NCBI GenBank assembly: GCA_039654915.1 | Contig: CM077594.1 | Location: 105,662,893-105,726,892 of the forward strand | Reading direction: 5' to 3' | DNA: 64,000 nucleotides | Origin: Aquilaria yunnanensis | Taxonomy: Eukaryota; Streptophyta; Magnoliopsida; Malvales; Thymelaeaceae | Part shown: positions 10,802-22,613 of the stretch, one piece after another | Layout of the letters: each line of letters opens with the position of its first letter | Position numbering within the stretch: position 1 is the stretch's first letter | Notes under the pieces: model-generated | Database searches by the model: none | Told to the model about the DNA's origin: nothing | What the model saw: only the letters and a program-made list of their open reading frames with translations | Position numbers and translations under genes: made by a program

Positions 10802-11410
10802 CGTCGCTGTTTTAATTTGCTTCTAATCGTGAGACTGGTTCACGGAACTGAGTGTGTTTGTGAAGGTGTTGGAAATGAGGATAAGATCGGGCCAGTTGTC
10901 GCCTTCAACTTTTGTGAAACTTTCAATTTTTAAGGCCTACGGTTTAAATATAAAAAAGAATACCACAAAATGCTTATTAGCCCATTAAAGTATTGAACTA
11001 ATTTTTTAGCACATTCGTCAATAAAAAACCTTTTTGTTTTAACTTAAGGATTAAAAATTTTATAAAAATATAATAATATACAAATATTTGTGATTTATTG
11101 GATTATTATACCTATATGATATTCATTTTCAAATGTTATTAGGTCCAGTGTAATAAATATAAATTTTAAAATAAGTCATTTTGAATTAAGCCTCTCATTC
11201 GGGGTTTCATTTTTTATTGAGTTTACAGTTAATTCAAGTTAAAATGGATTTACCTTACATTTTTAAATTTTGCAAAAATCATTGAATATCTTGACTAACA
11301 ATTTTTTTGAAGTAATAAACAAAACAATGTAGTTTCATTTTTCCAAAATTATAAATTCACACAAGGAGTAGTATAAAATTAATGTTGATAAATTTAATTT
11401 ATTACCTGTT
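10802..11410. other. Oxidoreductase upstream region and AT-rich spacer
   Basis: Contains the 5' flank of the minus-strand oxidoreductase gene, then AT-rich sequence. No further gene or distinct element is seen. Confidence 0.4.
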
Positions 11411-12580
11411 CAATTGCACTAATTATTATATTATGCACCTATGTCTAATTAGACATACTAACTCATCCTTAACTCTTTATATATAATCCATTTTCATAAA
11501 AAAAAAATAACAAAATTACCCTTAATCAAAACTCTCTCTTTTCCTTAAAAAATTCTACCATCAATTCCACTGCCGCAGAGGTTGCCACTGCCACCACTAG
11601 ATTCCATCATTACTCACATCTATATAAGTGTCAAAGACAAAGAAGCAAAGTGTCTAAATCAATTGGGAAAAATATGTGAACAAGCATGTATAAGTTTCTG
11701 AAATAATATACAGATTATTTGTTCTCTTTAATAATATGTAAATAATTTGTTCTCTTTGATAAAATATAAATGTGTAGAAGTGTCAAAGTAAATATATTAA
11801 AATGTCTACAGAAATATGTAAAAGTGTTTGAACAAAAAATAACTGAATCAACTTGTAAACAATTTGTTATCATTAGAAAATAACTATTAAATAATAAAAA
11901 ATCTCTAAAGCTATAAGAATAAGTGTCTGATTGAATATTAAAAAATGTCTAAAGAAGTATGTAAAAGTGTCTGAATCAATTTGTAAACAATTTGTTATAT
12001 TAAAAAAAATAACTGTTTAAAATAATGAAAAAATGTTTGAACAAATATGTAAAAGTGTTTAAATAAACATGTAAAAGTGTCTGAAACCAATGTACAAATA
12101 AAATAAAGGTGTATAACTTAATAAATAAAAAAATATCTAAAAATGTCTAACGTAAAATACAAAAAGTGCCTTAATAATAACTAATTATTATATTTCCATC
12201 TCACCATCTCACCTCAAATCTTTCCAACTCACTTTGGATTGCGCGTTCCTTGCCTTAGATGGCCGCCTCGCCACATCATCATCGCACTGCCTCACATTAG
12301 ATCTTGTTCTCTTGGCTTGAATCTCCTCGCCTCACTTCGAATCACGTGCGCCTCGCCTTGGATGGCCACCTTGTCGCATCATCATCGCGCGCGCATCACC
12401 TTGACACTCGGTGATCGCTTGAATCTTGCCTTGCCGCTCGGTGAATGTACGCCTGAATCTCACCTCGCCACTTAGCCCCACCATAGTCTATTGTGAGAAA
12501 TTTTTCTTAATAATAAAGGGAAAAAATATAAAATCACTACTATGTCTAATTGGATGGATGTATGTGTATTATATCAATTG
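11411..12580. mobile_element. Candidate TIR element with internal AAGTGTCT repeats
   Basis: The left edge (CAATTG, then TATATTATGCAC, then TCTAATTAGACATA) resembles the reverse complement of the right edge (CAATTG, ATATAATACACATA, TCCAATTAGACATA), giving an imperfect inverted repeat of about 50 bp around 1.17 kb. The interior has many degenerate copies of 'ATGTAAAAGTGTCTGAA' (about 11640-12170) and a GC-rich block at 12190-12480. No transposase frame. The ends are imperfect and no target duplication was found, so this is tentative. Confidence 0.4.
12253..12470. repeat. Degenerate tandem repeat of about 103 bp, GC-rich
   Basis: Two adjacent units beginning CCTTAGATGGCCGCCTCG (12253) and CCTTGGATGGCCACCTTG (12356), each followed by a CATCATCATCGC stretch and then CTTGAATCT. 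They stand out as GC-rich in an AT-rich interval. The 78-codon frame over them (12239-12475) is probably a by-product. Confidence 0.55.
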
Positions 12581-12729
12581 TACTATTACACAGAATCTAT
12601 CTTAATTTTCAATTACATTCTTATCAATACTTTTAGAATATTTTCACTTTAAGGCACCTAATATAATGGAAGTACTTTTAAGAGTTCAATAAGTAGATAG
12701 GCATAATAAATAGTATTTTAACAAACTGA

Positions 12730-14525
12730 CACTACAAGATGGATCACAAAAATTGACCAGCGTATCGGTCAGTAATTGGTTACCAAAACACTTTTTGGTG
12801 ACCGAAATACGTGGTTAGCAAATGATCAGTAAAACTTTGGTTACTAAGAATTGGTGACTGAGTGGTGACCAAATATAGTGATCGAAAAAAAAGGTCAGTA
12901 AGCAGTCACAGTTGGTGGCTGATTTAGTGACCGATGTAATTGGTCATCAAAGTGACTGATTTAGTAACCGATTTAATTGGTCGGTGAAATTGCCTTTTTT
13001 TTATTAATTTATTTTTATCAATTATAAACTTTTGGTATTAAAATTAATAATTTAATTAGCCATCTATTATAATTAAAATACATGTAACAAAAATATTGTG
13101 GTTTCAATTTAATTAATATAAATGCCATTAATTACGTGTATATATATATATATATATATATCTGAAAATATTTTGTTTTTGCAAAACATCCTACATAACA
13201 AATTATCCCTAAATACTAACTATACTAACTATCATCTTCTCCATCAGATGCCTCCTACTCTTTCTTCTCATCCTCCTTCGCATCATCATCACTAACATGG
13301 TCGAGTCAACTCCTACAGGGAGGTCATGGCTGCCTGAAGATCACGTTCAACACAATCTTGAAAGGGCTTCATTGTTCTTTCCACGTCTTGTATTTTTTTA
13401 TTGCTGAAGGCCCATTGTCTTGTTATACTCCATTTTAGCTAACCACAGCAGCAAGTAGAGGGGCCAAGAAAGAGCAAGTAGAAAGAAATTAATAAACCAA
13501 TAAAAGGAACCGACATATAGAAACAAAAAGTAAAAAACAATATGAAAATTGAAGGGAAGAAAACGTACCAAATGATGCTCATAGAGGAGGAAGAAAGAGA
13601 GATTGGCAGGCAAAATTTAATCAAAGCATAGTAGAGTTGTGGGAGCCGATTAAAGCACTTTGCTGAAAAGAAAAACTAATTTGGGCGGGGCTGAGGAAGA
13701 TGAGCTTCAGATTTCAGGCCAGGTCGGTGTGCAGTATATTTGGGAGTGGGAGTAAAGTAATAATTTTGGTGGTGTAGTAAAGGTAAGCAGGTTGATGTTG
13801 TGGGCAAAAATTTGACTTTGAATGGAAAATTGGGAGAAGGCCAACTGTAATCTCTGGCGCATTTATTTCCCCTCGTTTACTTTTCCTGCTTGGTCATTTC
13901 AACAATTGCTGCCCCATTTGAACCCAAATATAAAATAATGCCAACTTGTGTTTCGTCCGTTTTGTTTTTCATTTGTTTGTTTTTTTCTTCCTTCTTTCAT
14001 ATATACATTAAATGGCTATTTATACATATATACATTAACGCCTATTTATACATAAAATTTTAAAATATTTGGTTAATATCCTACAAAACACTTACCTAAA
14101 TTGCAATATTGTATGACTAGCTGTAAAGAGTCAATCTCTAGATAATGCTTCATTTCTTCTCAAACGAAGGAGATCAGCGGAGAAAGATAGAAAATAACAA
14201 GAAGAGTGAAAAAAATACACAAAAAAAGAAAAGAGAGCTAAAGGCGTCTATATATTTATGCGAAGAGGATGGTGACAGTGTAGCAGATTGGTGAAGCTTT
14301 TTAGTAACTGATTAGAGTCAGTCATTAGATTAGTCACTAAATTGACCGATTATTGACCGGTTAACAACCAAATTTGGTGACCGAACCTTTACCGGCCACT
14401 AGTTAGTCATCACTCTTCTTAGGATGCTGAAAGCACTTTTTGGCGATGGATTTAATGACCAAAATCTTAATGACTGCTTCTTTGGTCACCATAAACGGTC
14501 ATCAAAACTTGGTTCTCTTTTAGTG
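12730..14525. mobile_element. Non-autonomous CACTA (En/Spm) DNA transposon
   Basis: 1796-bp element starting CACTACAAGA and ending TCTTTTAGTG (other strand CACTAAAAGA), flanked on both sides by the 3-bp duplication TGA (12727-12729 and 14526-14528). Those ends and a 3-bp duplication define the CACTA superfamily. The subterminal regions, about 12735-13000 and 14290-14520, are packed with short direct and inverted copies of TTGGTGACC / GGTCACTAA, the expected transposase-binding arrays. The interior has an AT dinucleotide run near 13139-13160 and frames of only 60-70 codons with no TNPA/TNPD similarity I can recognise, so it must depend on a transposase elsewhere. Confidence 0.9.
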
Positions 14526-14528
14526 TGA

Positions 14529-15354
14529 TGTCTTATTGATAAAAGTCTGATGATGGTTTTTTTTTTTTTTTTGCCTTATTTTTTTCACATGTAAGTATTT
14601 TGGTGCAAGGTGTAGGAAATAGTATGGCATGCATCTAAATTATCATAAATCCAACTTCATCATATTTAATTCCCCCACTAATGGTAAAGTAGAAAAATCT
14701 AAACTCTGGCTGAGTACATGGTTAAGTACTAATTGAACAAATGCTAGATTAACAATTTTGTATTGCTTATAGCCTCAACAATTTTCAAACTTTTTCGTTT
14801 TGATTCAATAAATTAGCTGAACGACATTTGCAATCCACTTGTCCGTCGAAACTCTTAAAATATCGTAAACAGGTCATCCAAAATACAAAATTCTAATTAC
14901 ATTGTATTTAGTTAATGTTAATTATTCTTAGAAAGATTTAAATCCCATAATGGCCTTCAAACTTCCATAATTATACCCATTAGACCATCGAGCCTTTTTC
15001 ATGCCCATCCACCTTCAAATTTTCAAAATTGTGGCCATTAGGTGATTTTATGCCTTAACTGGAAATTGTAAACCTTACGAACCAAAACTGTAATTTTTTC
15101 AGATTAAAAGAACTCATAAGAGGCAATACTTAATTGATGATAATAGCTTTAGTCTGAGGGACTGCTCACTTTATATGTATATAAATTTGAAAAAAACTAT
15201 ACTTCTGATCCATAATTTTGCGGTTAAGTGACCGAACCACTTAAAGGGCTTTATTTAAAAAAAAAACATTGGGCAGATTAGGGTGAAAAGGCTTTTTTTG
15301 ACGGACTAATCAGCATATTCAAGAAAGTTGGGCAGCCTTCTGAAAATATAAAAG
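14529..15354. other. AT-rich spacer
   Basis: Unremarkable AT-rich sequence with a T run near 14560-14575. No open frame, inverted ends or regulatory cluster recognised. Confidence 0.4.
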
Positions 15355-15758
15355 GGATAATGACAGTTTGTCTCGAGGTTTAGCTAAAATTACACTTTAC
15401 TCTTATTTTTTAGAAATATACACTTTGTCCCTACATTTTCAATACAATCCAACAATAATTTTTAAAATTTTAATTTAGATAATACGGTACTCAATACTTA
15501 TTATTAAACAATTTTAATCTGTATGGTACTTTTTTACAATTAGTTAACATTTAAAAATATTATTTTCTTTTTATAAAAAGAAAAATTGATAATTTAAAAT
15601 TTTCATTAACTATAAAAAATACCATACATATTGTAATTAGCTGAAATGGCTACCGTAATGTTTATTGTATTAAAAATATGGGGGTAAAGTGTAAATTTTT
15701 GAAATAAGAGGAGCAAATATAATTTGATCTAACCTTAGGTGGAAAATTCTAAATAACC
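15355..15758. mobile_element. 404-bp MITE, copy 1
   Basis: Left end GGATAATGACAGTTTGTC and right end on the other strand GGTTATTTAGAATTTTCC form a long imperfect inverted repeat; both ends continue into an 'AAATTACACTTTACTC'-type stretch and 'AAATATACACTTTGTCCC'. Interior sequence and length match the element at 21771-22172, so these are two copies of one family. Non-coding. Confidence 0.7.
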
Positions 15759-16007
15759 TAATATAAATTTAAAAAAACGCGAGGAAATTTTGGTCGGATG
15801 ATGCAGGTGAGGATAAATAAAATAAGTTAAAAAAGAGTCCGGTCCCCGTCCCAGTGCGACGCCGTCTAACAAGTTGTGGCAGGAATTGCACGCGGCGGAT
15901 ATTTAAGGGACCTCTCTCAAGAGTGCCAAACTGGAAACTTTCAATACTCAACCGTTAAGTGTTCTCGTCATCGGCTGGTATTTACTGATAGTCTGGGCGA
16001 GAAGGGG

Positions 16008-19000
16008 ATGTCTCTCATATTCATTGTCCCGAAGCTTAAAGTCGGTGGCTTTTCTGGAATCCAGGTGTCATGGGACCTCTTATCTCTGTCGAAAGTAGCA
16101 GAAACCTTGCCGATCCCAAGGTAATGTTGGTACCAATGGTGTTAAGTTTCAAATTTCTTTTTCTTTAATCTTAGTTCGAGGTCGACGGTTAATGAAAGGG
16201 TAGCGCAGTACATCAACTTCATCCAGTTACTTGCTTTTGTGTGTGTGTGTGTGTGCGCGTGTGTGTGGAGGGAAATTGATGTTTTCTGTTTAATAATGAA
16301 AGATGATTTAGGTGGGCTGGGTGAGGATGGGTAGTTTTTGGAGGTCAAACAGTCTGGGGGGAGATTGTGAAGGTTAAAAGAGATGTAGGAAAGGTGGGTA
16401 TATCATTGCCTGACTTTAGGTGGAAGGTGTGTAGTGGAGGTAAGTTTCTGGAGGGATAAGTGAGTAGGGGAGAAGCCATTAGAAGATATTTTTCGAAGAG
16501 TTTTTGCACTCTCTTCAGCTAGAGCGGCCAGGATATGCGAGACGGGGAGATGGGTAGGAGAGAGGCGGTGTTGCCATGTCGGGCTGGTGAGCGGCGGAGA
16601 CAAGCGAGAGGCAGAGAGGAGTCAGAATTTCAGGATTTTTTGCAGGTTTTGGACGGAATTCAGATTAGTAGAAATTTGGCGGATTCAATATAATGGAGAT
16701 GAAAATGATGGAGAATTCTCGGTAAAGTCAATTGTAGAGGTGGTCGATCTTAAGCGGGGAGCCAACGTGCTGGAAACAGAAGATTTCATATGGCAAGCGG
16801 TAAAAAGTAGGCTACCAACTAAGCTCAATTTACAAAGGAGAGGAGTACAACATTAAAGTTTTACTTGCATCCATGTAAGGCTGTTGATGAGAATGAAGAG
16901 CATTTATTAATACATTGCCGTGTTATACAACAGATTTGGGTTGCTATTTCGAGGTGGTGGAGCGGTTTAGCAGTTTATGGACCTTCTTTGAAACATTTAT
17001 CATAAGGGTGGAAACTAGCAGAGTTAAGCCCGAACACCCTATGCTTGAAGCTCAGTTCATTAAGAATTGGCTTTGCTTGAACTCGAGCTCGAGTTCGACA
17101 AGCATAGTAAAAGAGCTCGAAGCTTGGCTCAAAAAGGCTCAGACTGGGCTTAATGGTTTGATAGGCTCAAAGATCGGCTTAGATGGTGGAGCTTGGTTCA
17201 AGCTCTGTTGAGGTTCATTTGGCTCAACAAGAGTGTGAGTTGGATTTTAGGAATTAAGGTATTAGTTATTTTAATTAAATTAATTATATTATATTAGGGT
17301 CATTAAGAGTTCGAACCGAACAATATTGGGTTTGAGCTCGATTCGTTAAGGATTAGAATCTGAAAATTGGCTCAAGTTCTAGCTTGAAGTTTGTTAGGTT
17401 TGGTTTGATAACAGAAAAATCAAGCTTGAACTCTAACAGTTTAATAAGGTTTCAACTCATTTCCACCTCTAATCTGTTGTACTGCTGGCTGGAGACAATA
17501 GAAAATAACGAGGCGGGTAAAGCTTGGGAAGCAGCGGTAATGAAAACACGCTGGCTGATCCGGAAAGAAAGAAAAGAGTATTTAATAATAAAGGCTTTTC
17601 TGTGGAGGAAACAATTTTTTCAATACAAGGTTTATCACATCTGTGGATAAGTAAAAGAGACAAGAAGATGCAAATGTCTTCAGTTGAATGGTGTTCAAAT
17701 CCCATATTAGCGGTAAAGAATTGCATGTAGAGGGGGTGAGATTTTATTTTGGCGTTCTGGTTTGGTTAAAAAGCAGATAAAATATGTTAGTAGCTTTATA
17801 GAGTTGTATTTCCAGCTTCTTACTGGGTTTGTTGAAGTTAATAAATATATTTGTTTTTCAAAAGAAAAGGAAAAGGAAAAAATGAAAAATGATTTGAGTG
17901 GAAATATCTCTACTGAAATTTGAGAAGTTAGATGGATGTTAAATATTCAGAATTTGGGCAATTTGATTATGAAATCTAGTGGCAAGGAGAAGAAGATTCA
18001 TTAGCCTGTTTTTCAGTTGAAGTAAGTGGAATGGCGAAATCCATATAAACAGTTCTTCATGATGTTGTTACATTTTCTATGTTCAGTCAAACTGAAGTTA
18101 TGAGCCTTGTGTAACTCATGATTAACAAAACTTTGGACTTTATGGGGCTACAGTTATGACTACATTTTTGGTGCGTTACATGGTTATGGTTTGGTGCAAG
18201 AGATGAAATTGTTGAAGAAACATCCTGAAAAGTGACCCTTCGCATTAATCGTAATCTGCTTCTAGTTTTGGGTGCACAGCTTCCGGTAATGTGGAGGTTC
18301 TTTCTCTTGCCTGCAGGACTAGAATCCATTTTCCCAAGAAATTGCTTTTCTGCCGACCGAATTTTGGTATGTGAAATGTCCTTGTTGATTATTGAATCCT
18401 TGTGTTCTGCTCTTTCATTTCCCTTCTCACAACGTGATATTGATTGTGGATGTGATTATATCGCGGCAGCTGATCCAGAGGTAGATGGATCCTTCAATCC
18501 AAATGTGGTTCCTCCATCTCTTTTCGCTGCTGAGAGAGAAGAAGCCAAGGCTGTGTTGACATTGTTCCTGAAAAAACAAGGTTTGAGCAATGCAGGTGCT
18601 GCGAGAATAATAAACAAATCGGAGAGTTTTGTGGACCATCTTGTCTCCAGGCTTCATTCTGTCCATAAGTCTCGGTATCTCGTAGGTTCGGTTGCAACAG
18701 TTTGCTATTTCCCACATACTAAGGGTACTTCTGGCACTTGCACTTGTTTCACTGCTCCTGATTTAATTTCTCGAGATTGCAGGGCGTGAACTTACGACTC
18801 TTGAAATCAGAGACGCCCTTTTCCCGTACCTGGAGTCTCTGCTTGAGGAACATGGAGACGTTTTGGTAGATGTAGTGGAAAGTTTTCCAAACCCACCCAT
18901 CAAAGATAAGCCCTCGACAGAGGTAGCTTTACCGGAGACAGCTCCCAACTCTAAGAAACCAAAAGATGCATCTCGTTTGACTGAGATCAGCGTAGCAGGA

Positions 19001-19870
19001 AATCTTCAGCCTCAGGTTCTCTATCTCATGGAGCTTGGTATGGATATCAAGCAAATCAAAATCATCACCCATAGGTTCCCCTCTTTTGCCCACTACAGTT
19101 TAGAGAAGAAAATCAAGCCTGTGGTTGAGTTTCTTCTTGAACTCGGTATACCAAAGTCAGACATCCCGACCATTCTCTGTAGAAGGCCTCAATTGTGTGG
19201 AATTAGTCTATCAGAAAATCTTATACCCACCATGAGATTCCTAGAGAATTTGGGCATCGACAGGAAACAGTGGGCAAAAGTCATGTACCGATTTCCAGCT
19301 CTTCCGACATATAGCAGGCAGAAGATTAGAAGTACCGTAGACTTCCTCTTTGAGTTGGGCCTATCACAAGAGAGTGTTGGTAAGGTTCTAACGCGCTGGC
19401 CGAACATTATGAGTTATAGCGTGGAGGACAAATTACTACCAACTATTGACTATTTCCGCTCATTGGACATTGATGTTTGTCGTCTCCTCCTACGATGTCC
19501 GCAGACTTTTGGCCTTAGCATTGAGGCCAACCTGAAGCCTGTGACAGAATTTTTCTTGGACAACGGGTACAGCTTGGAGGAGATACGGACCATGGTTTCC
19601 AGATATGGAGCACTGTACACTTTCAGTCTGGCAGATAACTTGATTCCCAAGTGGGAGTTCTTTTTAACCATGGAGTATTCAAAATCAGAACTGGTGAAGT
19701 TCCCTCAGTATTTTGGGTACAGTTTGGTGGAAAGGATTAGGCCACGATATGCAGCTGTAAAAGCTTCTGGTGTCAGGTTGTTGCTGAACCAGATTTTGAC
19801 ATTGTCCAGCGATAACTTTCACAAGGCTTTGAAGAGGAAAGTGGAGAAGAAACGTTCTGATAGCATCTAA
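16008..19870 (+). CDS. MTERF5: Transcription termination factor MTERF5, plastid/mitochondrial
   Basis: Four exons: 16008-16120, 18317-18366, 18470-18685, 18783-19870; 488 residues (Arabidopsis MTERF5 is about 490). MTERF5 is a plastid mTERF protein that regulates psbEFLJ transcription in Arabidopsis. Exon 1 gives a hydrophobic, basic transit-peptide start (MSLIFIVPKLK). Exon 2 gives HFPKKLLFCRPNF, which fits the family sequence just before the mature part and fixes phase on both sides. Exon 3 has 'NVVPPSLFAAEREEAKAVLT' and 'LVSRLHSVHKSRYLV'. Exon 4 has GRELTTLEIRD and a run of mTERF repeats (LGIPKSDIPTILCRRPQLCG, VEDKLLPTIDYF, CPQTFGLSIEANLKPVTEFF, FPQYFGYSLVERIRPRY). Intron 1 is 2.2 kb and filled with a LINE and a nested hAT-like element. 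Exons 3 and 4 are certain; exons 1 and 2 rest on phase and family similarity. Confidence 0.9.
16239..16267. repeat. (GT)n microsatellite in MTERF5 intron 1
   Basis: About 29 bp of GT repeat with one GC interruption (GTGTGCGCGTGTGTG). Likely polymorphic. Confidence 0.9.
16320..17880 (+). mobile_element. 5'-truncated L1-type LINE fragment in MTERF5 intron 1
   Basis: Reading on + through several frameshifts I see the 3' part of a plant LINE ORF2: 'GEFSVKSIVEVVD', 'FIWQAVKSRLPTKLNLQRRG' and, in another frame, a zinc-knuckle-like 'NEEHLLIHCRVIQQIW'; these are the reverse-transcriptase zinc-binding region (zf-RVT). After a 469-bp interruption the terminal part resumes ('KAWEAAVMKTRWLIRKER', 'NNKGFSVEE'). 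It ends in an A-rich tract near 17865-17885, as LINEs do. It is in the sense direction of the host gene, clearly decayed, and not autonomous. Confidence 0.75.
17003..17471. mobile_element. hAT-like non-autonomous element inside the LINE fragment
   Basis: 469-bp insertion. The left end TAAGGGTGGAAACTAG and the right end on the other strand TAGAGGTGGAAATGAG are near-matching inverted repeats of the TAGRGGTGGAAA type seen in plant hAT MITEs. The interior is rich in GAGCTCGA/GCTTGGCTC repeats. It splits the LINE reading region in two, so it inserted after the LINE. The 8-bp target duplication expected for hAT is not clean. Confidence 0.65.
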
Positions 19871-20401
19871 TCTGCCACCGTAGATAGCAGTGCTTTTTAG
19901 AGATGAAGTGATGAACCCAAGTCTATTTTGGTCTTTTTTAGAGGAGACGTGGGCTTTGAAAAAAGGAGCATAGTCAAAGTCAAGGGTGTCATCAGCACAT
20001 TCCTGCTCATGCAAGTCCAATGCTGAAATTGGGTCAGATTTCTTTCTACCCAAGGAAACGTTGAACTTTGGGTAGAGGTGATCTCCCAGTCCTGGAAACT
20101 AGAAATGACTTGGGGGGATATGACGTTTTTCTATCTGTTTTCTTCATCTTTTGCATTGACGCTAATTATTAACATTGTTGTTGTATCCTACTGTATGGAT
20201 CTTATCGTGATGGTTAACTGGATACACATTCATGTTTTTCTGCAACTTGCATGATATGAGTTTAGAACAGATGGAGGCTGAAAACGAGGAATGAAGCCCG
20301 AGCTTCACGGAGGAGTTTTCCACACTTTCTCGTTTGTTATTCTTGGAGTTACACTTGATTAGCACAAAAACACATTCAAAACGTTCCACAATAAATTTAA
20401 T
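19871..20401. other. MTERF5 3' flank
   Basis: Follows the stop codon and presumably holds the 3' UTR. A 122-codon minus-strand frame (19685-20053) overlaps the coding exon antisense and is a shadow. No separate feature seen. Confidence 0.5.
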
Positions 20402-21669
20402 GGGTAAAATCCATCTGTAGTCCTTTAACTTTTATATTTGTTCTATTATGATCTCTTACCTCTTGAAGTGCCTATTAAAGTCCTCTAACTTGTAAATCTC
20501 ATCCCACACGAGTCCCCGCTGTCAATTGAGTCGTTATCTTAAACTGAAAATGATTATGTGACATGTTCTTTGCTAATGTAGCGGTTACTAACTCGCCCGC
20601 AAAGCCACTTGACTTCCTTTTTAACTAAAATGGGTGACCATTTGTATAAAAATGAAAATTGAGACATGAAATAACACGAACACATAATTTTTTGGAGTTT
20701 GAAACACAGATAATCACAAAATCACAAAAATGCCCGAAATTGAAGAGCCGGGCAACAAATTTGAGCAGACCTAAGATAACCAAGTCACAATATAGCAATC
20801 TGAGCAGACATTGTTCATCGCTGCCAACTGCGACCGATCGTTCAACACTCGCCTCCTTAGTTGTTCAACGTTGTGTCCAGTCGACCCAACCGCGGCCAAC
20901 TCCGATCGACTATTCAACGCTCAACTCCTTAGCCATTTGATGCTGCCTCCATCCGACCTAGCCATTGCCTACTTCATTCGATAGCCACCAGACACGTTTT
21001 TCGTGAATCGGCTAGGGAATGAACATTTGGGGTCGACGGCCAAAGATGATGAATCGCTGGAATTGGATGCCAAAGGGAAGACGATTTGAAAGCGATTTTC
21101 GGGCTAGTGGACCTTTGCTGCTCTTCCTCCTTTTAGTGACGGCAGCAACTACCTCCGTCCCCCGTCTAGAGTGTAAAATGTTATGGTGGTTAGATAAAAT
21201 CGGCGACAAATGGACGGGACGAAGACGGACAATATCGATGACGAAATTGAAGCAGGACCGAGGCAGCCCATACTGTGTGACGTCGAATAGAAAGAAGAAA
21301 TTCGAGAGAGAGAAAATCACCAGCGAATTCACTTGAGAAGAAGAATTCGACAGAGAGCGTCTAGAGAGAAGGAAGTAAGTTTTTTTGGGCTAATTACCTA
21401 TGAAGTCCTTATAATTATTTATTTGTGTTAATCTTAACATAAAGTTTCTTGTCATTCTAGTTTAGTCATCCATGTAAGCATTATGGGACCAAGTACGGGA
21501 TATTAAGTACCACATTTGCATTTTCCATCAGAAATGACGCTCGAAATAATGGATGGGACTCAAACAGGATACGTAACTTAAGTTAAGGAACCTTAATAGT
21601 CACTTTTAGAGTTAGGGGACCATTTTAGGATAAACCGAATAGTTAAGGGACCAAATATGGATTTTACCC
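20402..21669 (+). mobile_element. MULE-like non-autonomous element, copy 1
   Basis: 1268 bp, bounded by GGGTAAAATCCATCTGTAG and, on the other strand, GGGTAAAATCCATATTTGG. Long similar ends and a GC-rich interior with UTR-like and coding-like sequence (about 20810-21360) suggest a Mutator-like element, perhaps of Pack-MULE type. The same sequence returns in reverse at 22614-23892. Flanking 9-mers (AAATTTAAT and TAATTTTAA) match only partly, so the target duplication is doubtful here. Open frames of about 105 codons on both strands show no known domain. Confidence 0.75.
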
Positions 21670-21770
21670 TAATTTTAATAGCTTTATCAAGATTAAAAAA
21701 ATAATAATAAAAGAGAAAAAAAAATTATGCACTCAATTCACTTCCATAACTTTACATAAGAGAAAGAAAT

Positions 21771-22172
21771 AATTACAATTTACTCTCTGAGATTTAGGTG
21801 AAATTACACTTTATCTCCTATTTTAGAAATATACACTTTGCTTATTGCCTTTTTAATACAGTCTGACAGTAATTTCTGTAATCTTAATTTAGACATTATG
21901 ATAGTCATCTTCTATTTTTTTTTCACATTTAATAGATATTTAAATTATCAGTTTTTTCTTTCTATATTTCTTTCAGTTTTTAAAACAGTATTTTTAAATG
22001 TCAAATACTATATAGATTAAAATTGCTTAAAGATGACAATCATATACTTTAAATTAAGATTTTAGTAGTTGCTGTTAGATTGTATTCAAAAGATAAGGGG
22101 TAAATTGTATATTTTTTAAACAAAAGGGGCAAAGTGCAATTTCACCTAAACCTTATGAGGCAAATTGTAATT
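21771..22172. mobile_element. 404-bp-family MITE, copy 2
   Basis: 402 bp between the two MULE arms. The ends are AATTACAATTTACTCTC and, on the other strand, AATTACAATTTGCCTC; both continue with a TTTAGGTGAAATTNCACTTT stretch. Same family as 15355-15758 by length, ends and interior ('TAATTTAGA' core). Non-coding. Confidence 0.75.
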
Positions 22173-22613
22173 AACCAAAAAAAAAAAAAAAACAGAAACA
22201 GTATAAGATGAATTTGTTTAATTATTGGCGTCTCTTTTCATTCAAATCTACATCACATATCAAGCAAACAATACTACAATGACAAGTTCCATGTTTTTAT
22301 AGACCAAAGTTTAGTCAAAATAAAAAAAAATAAAAGATAAAAACACAAAGATGGGGATTAGGAGGAGGTAAAGAATGTTGTTAACAATATATTGGCAGCC
22401 CAGTTTGGCATACTTATGCTTGGCGGAGTTGGTGAAGGGCTATGATTTGAGGTATTTTGGTAACTAGCAGGGTTTTTCACTTGGGAGGGCAGAAAGTATA
22501 GAGTGGTTTAGTTAATCATTCATCTTTCCTTTTATCTTAGTTTGGATCTTCATATAATTCAAATATTCATTTCTATAGCAGAAGAAACATACATGACAAC
22601 ATGTGCTTAATTT

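Noticed and set aside
13398..13624. Hydrophobic minus-strand frames inside the CACTA element
   Set aside because: F/L-rich translation of T-rich DNA; does not resemble TNPA/TNPD or any captured gene I know.
18232..18789. Continuous 185-codon frame taken as the start of MTERF5
   Set aside because: Its first codon is GTG, and the upstream part translates to non-family sequence. Splicing through 18317-18366 and 18470 gives the expected FPKKLLFCR segment in correct phase.
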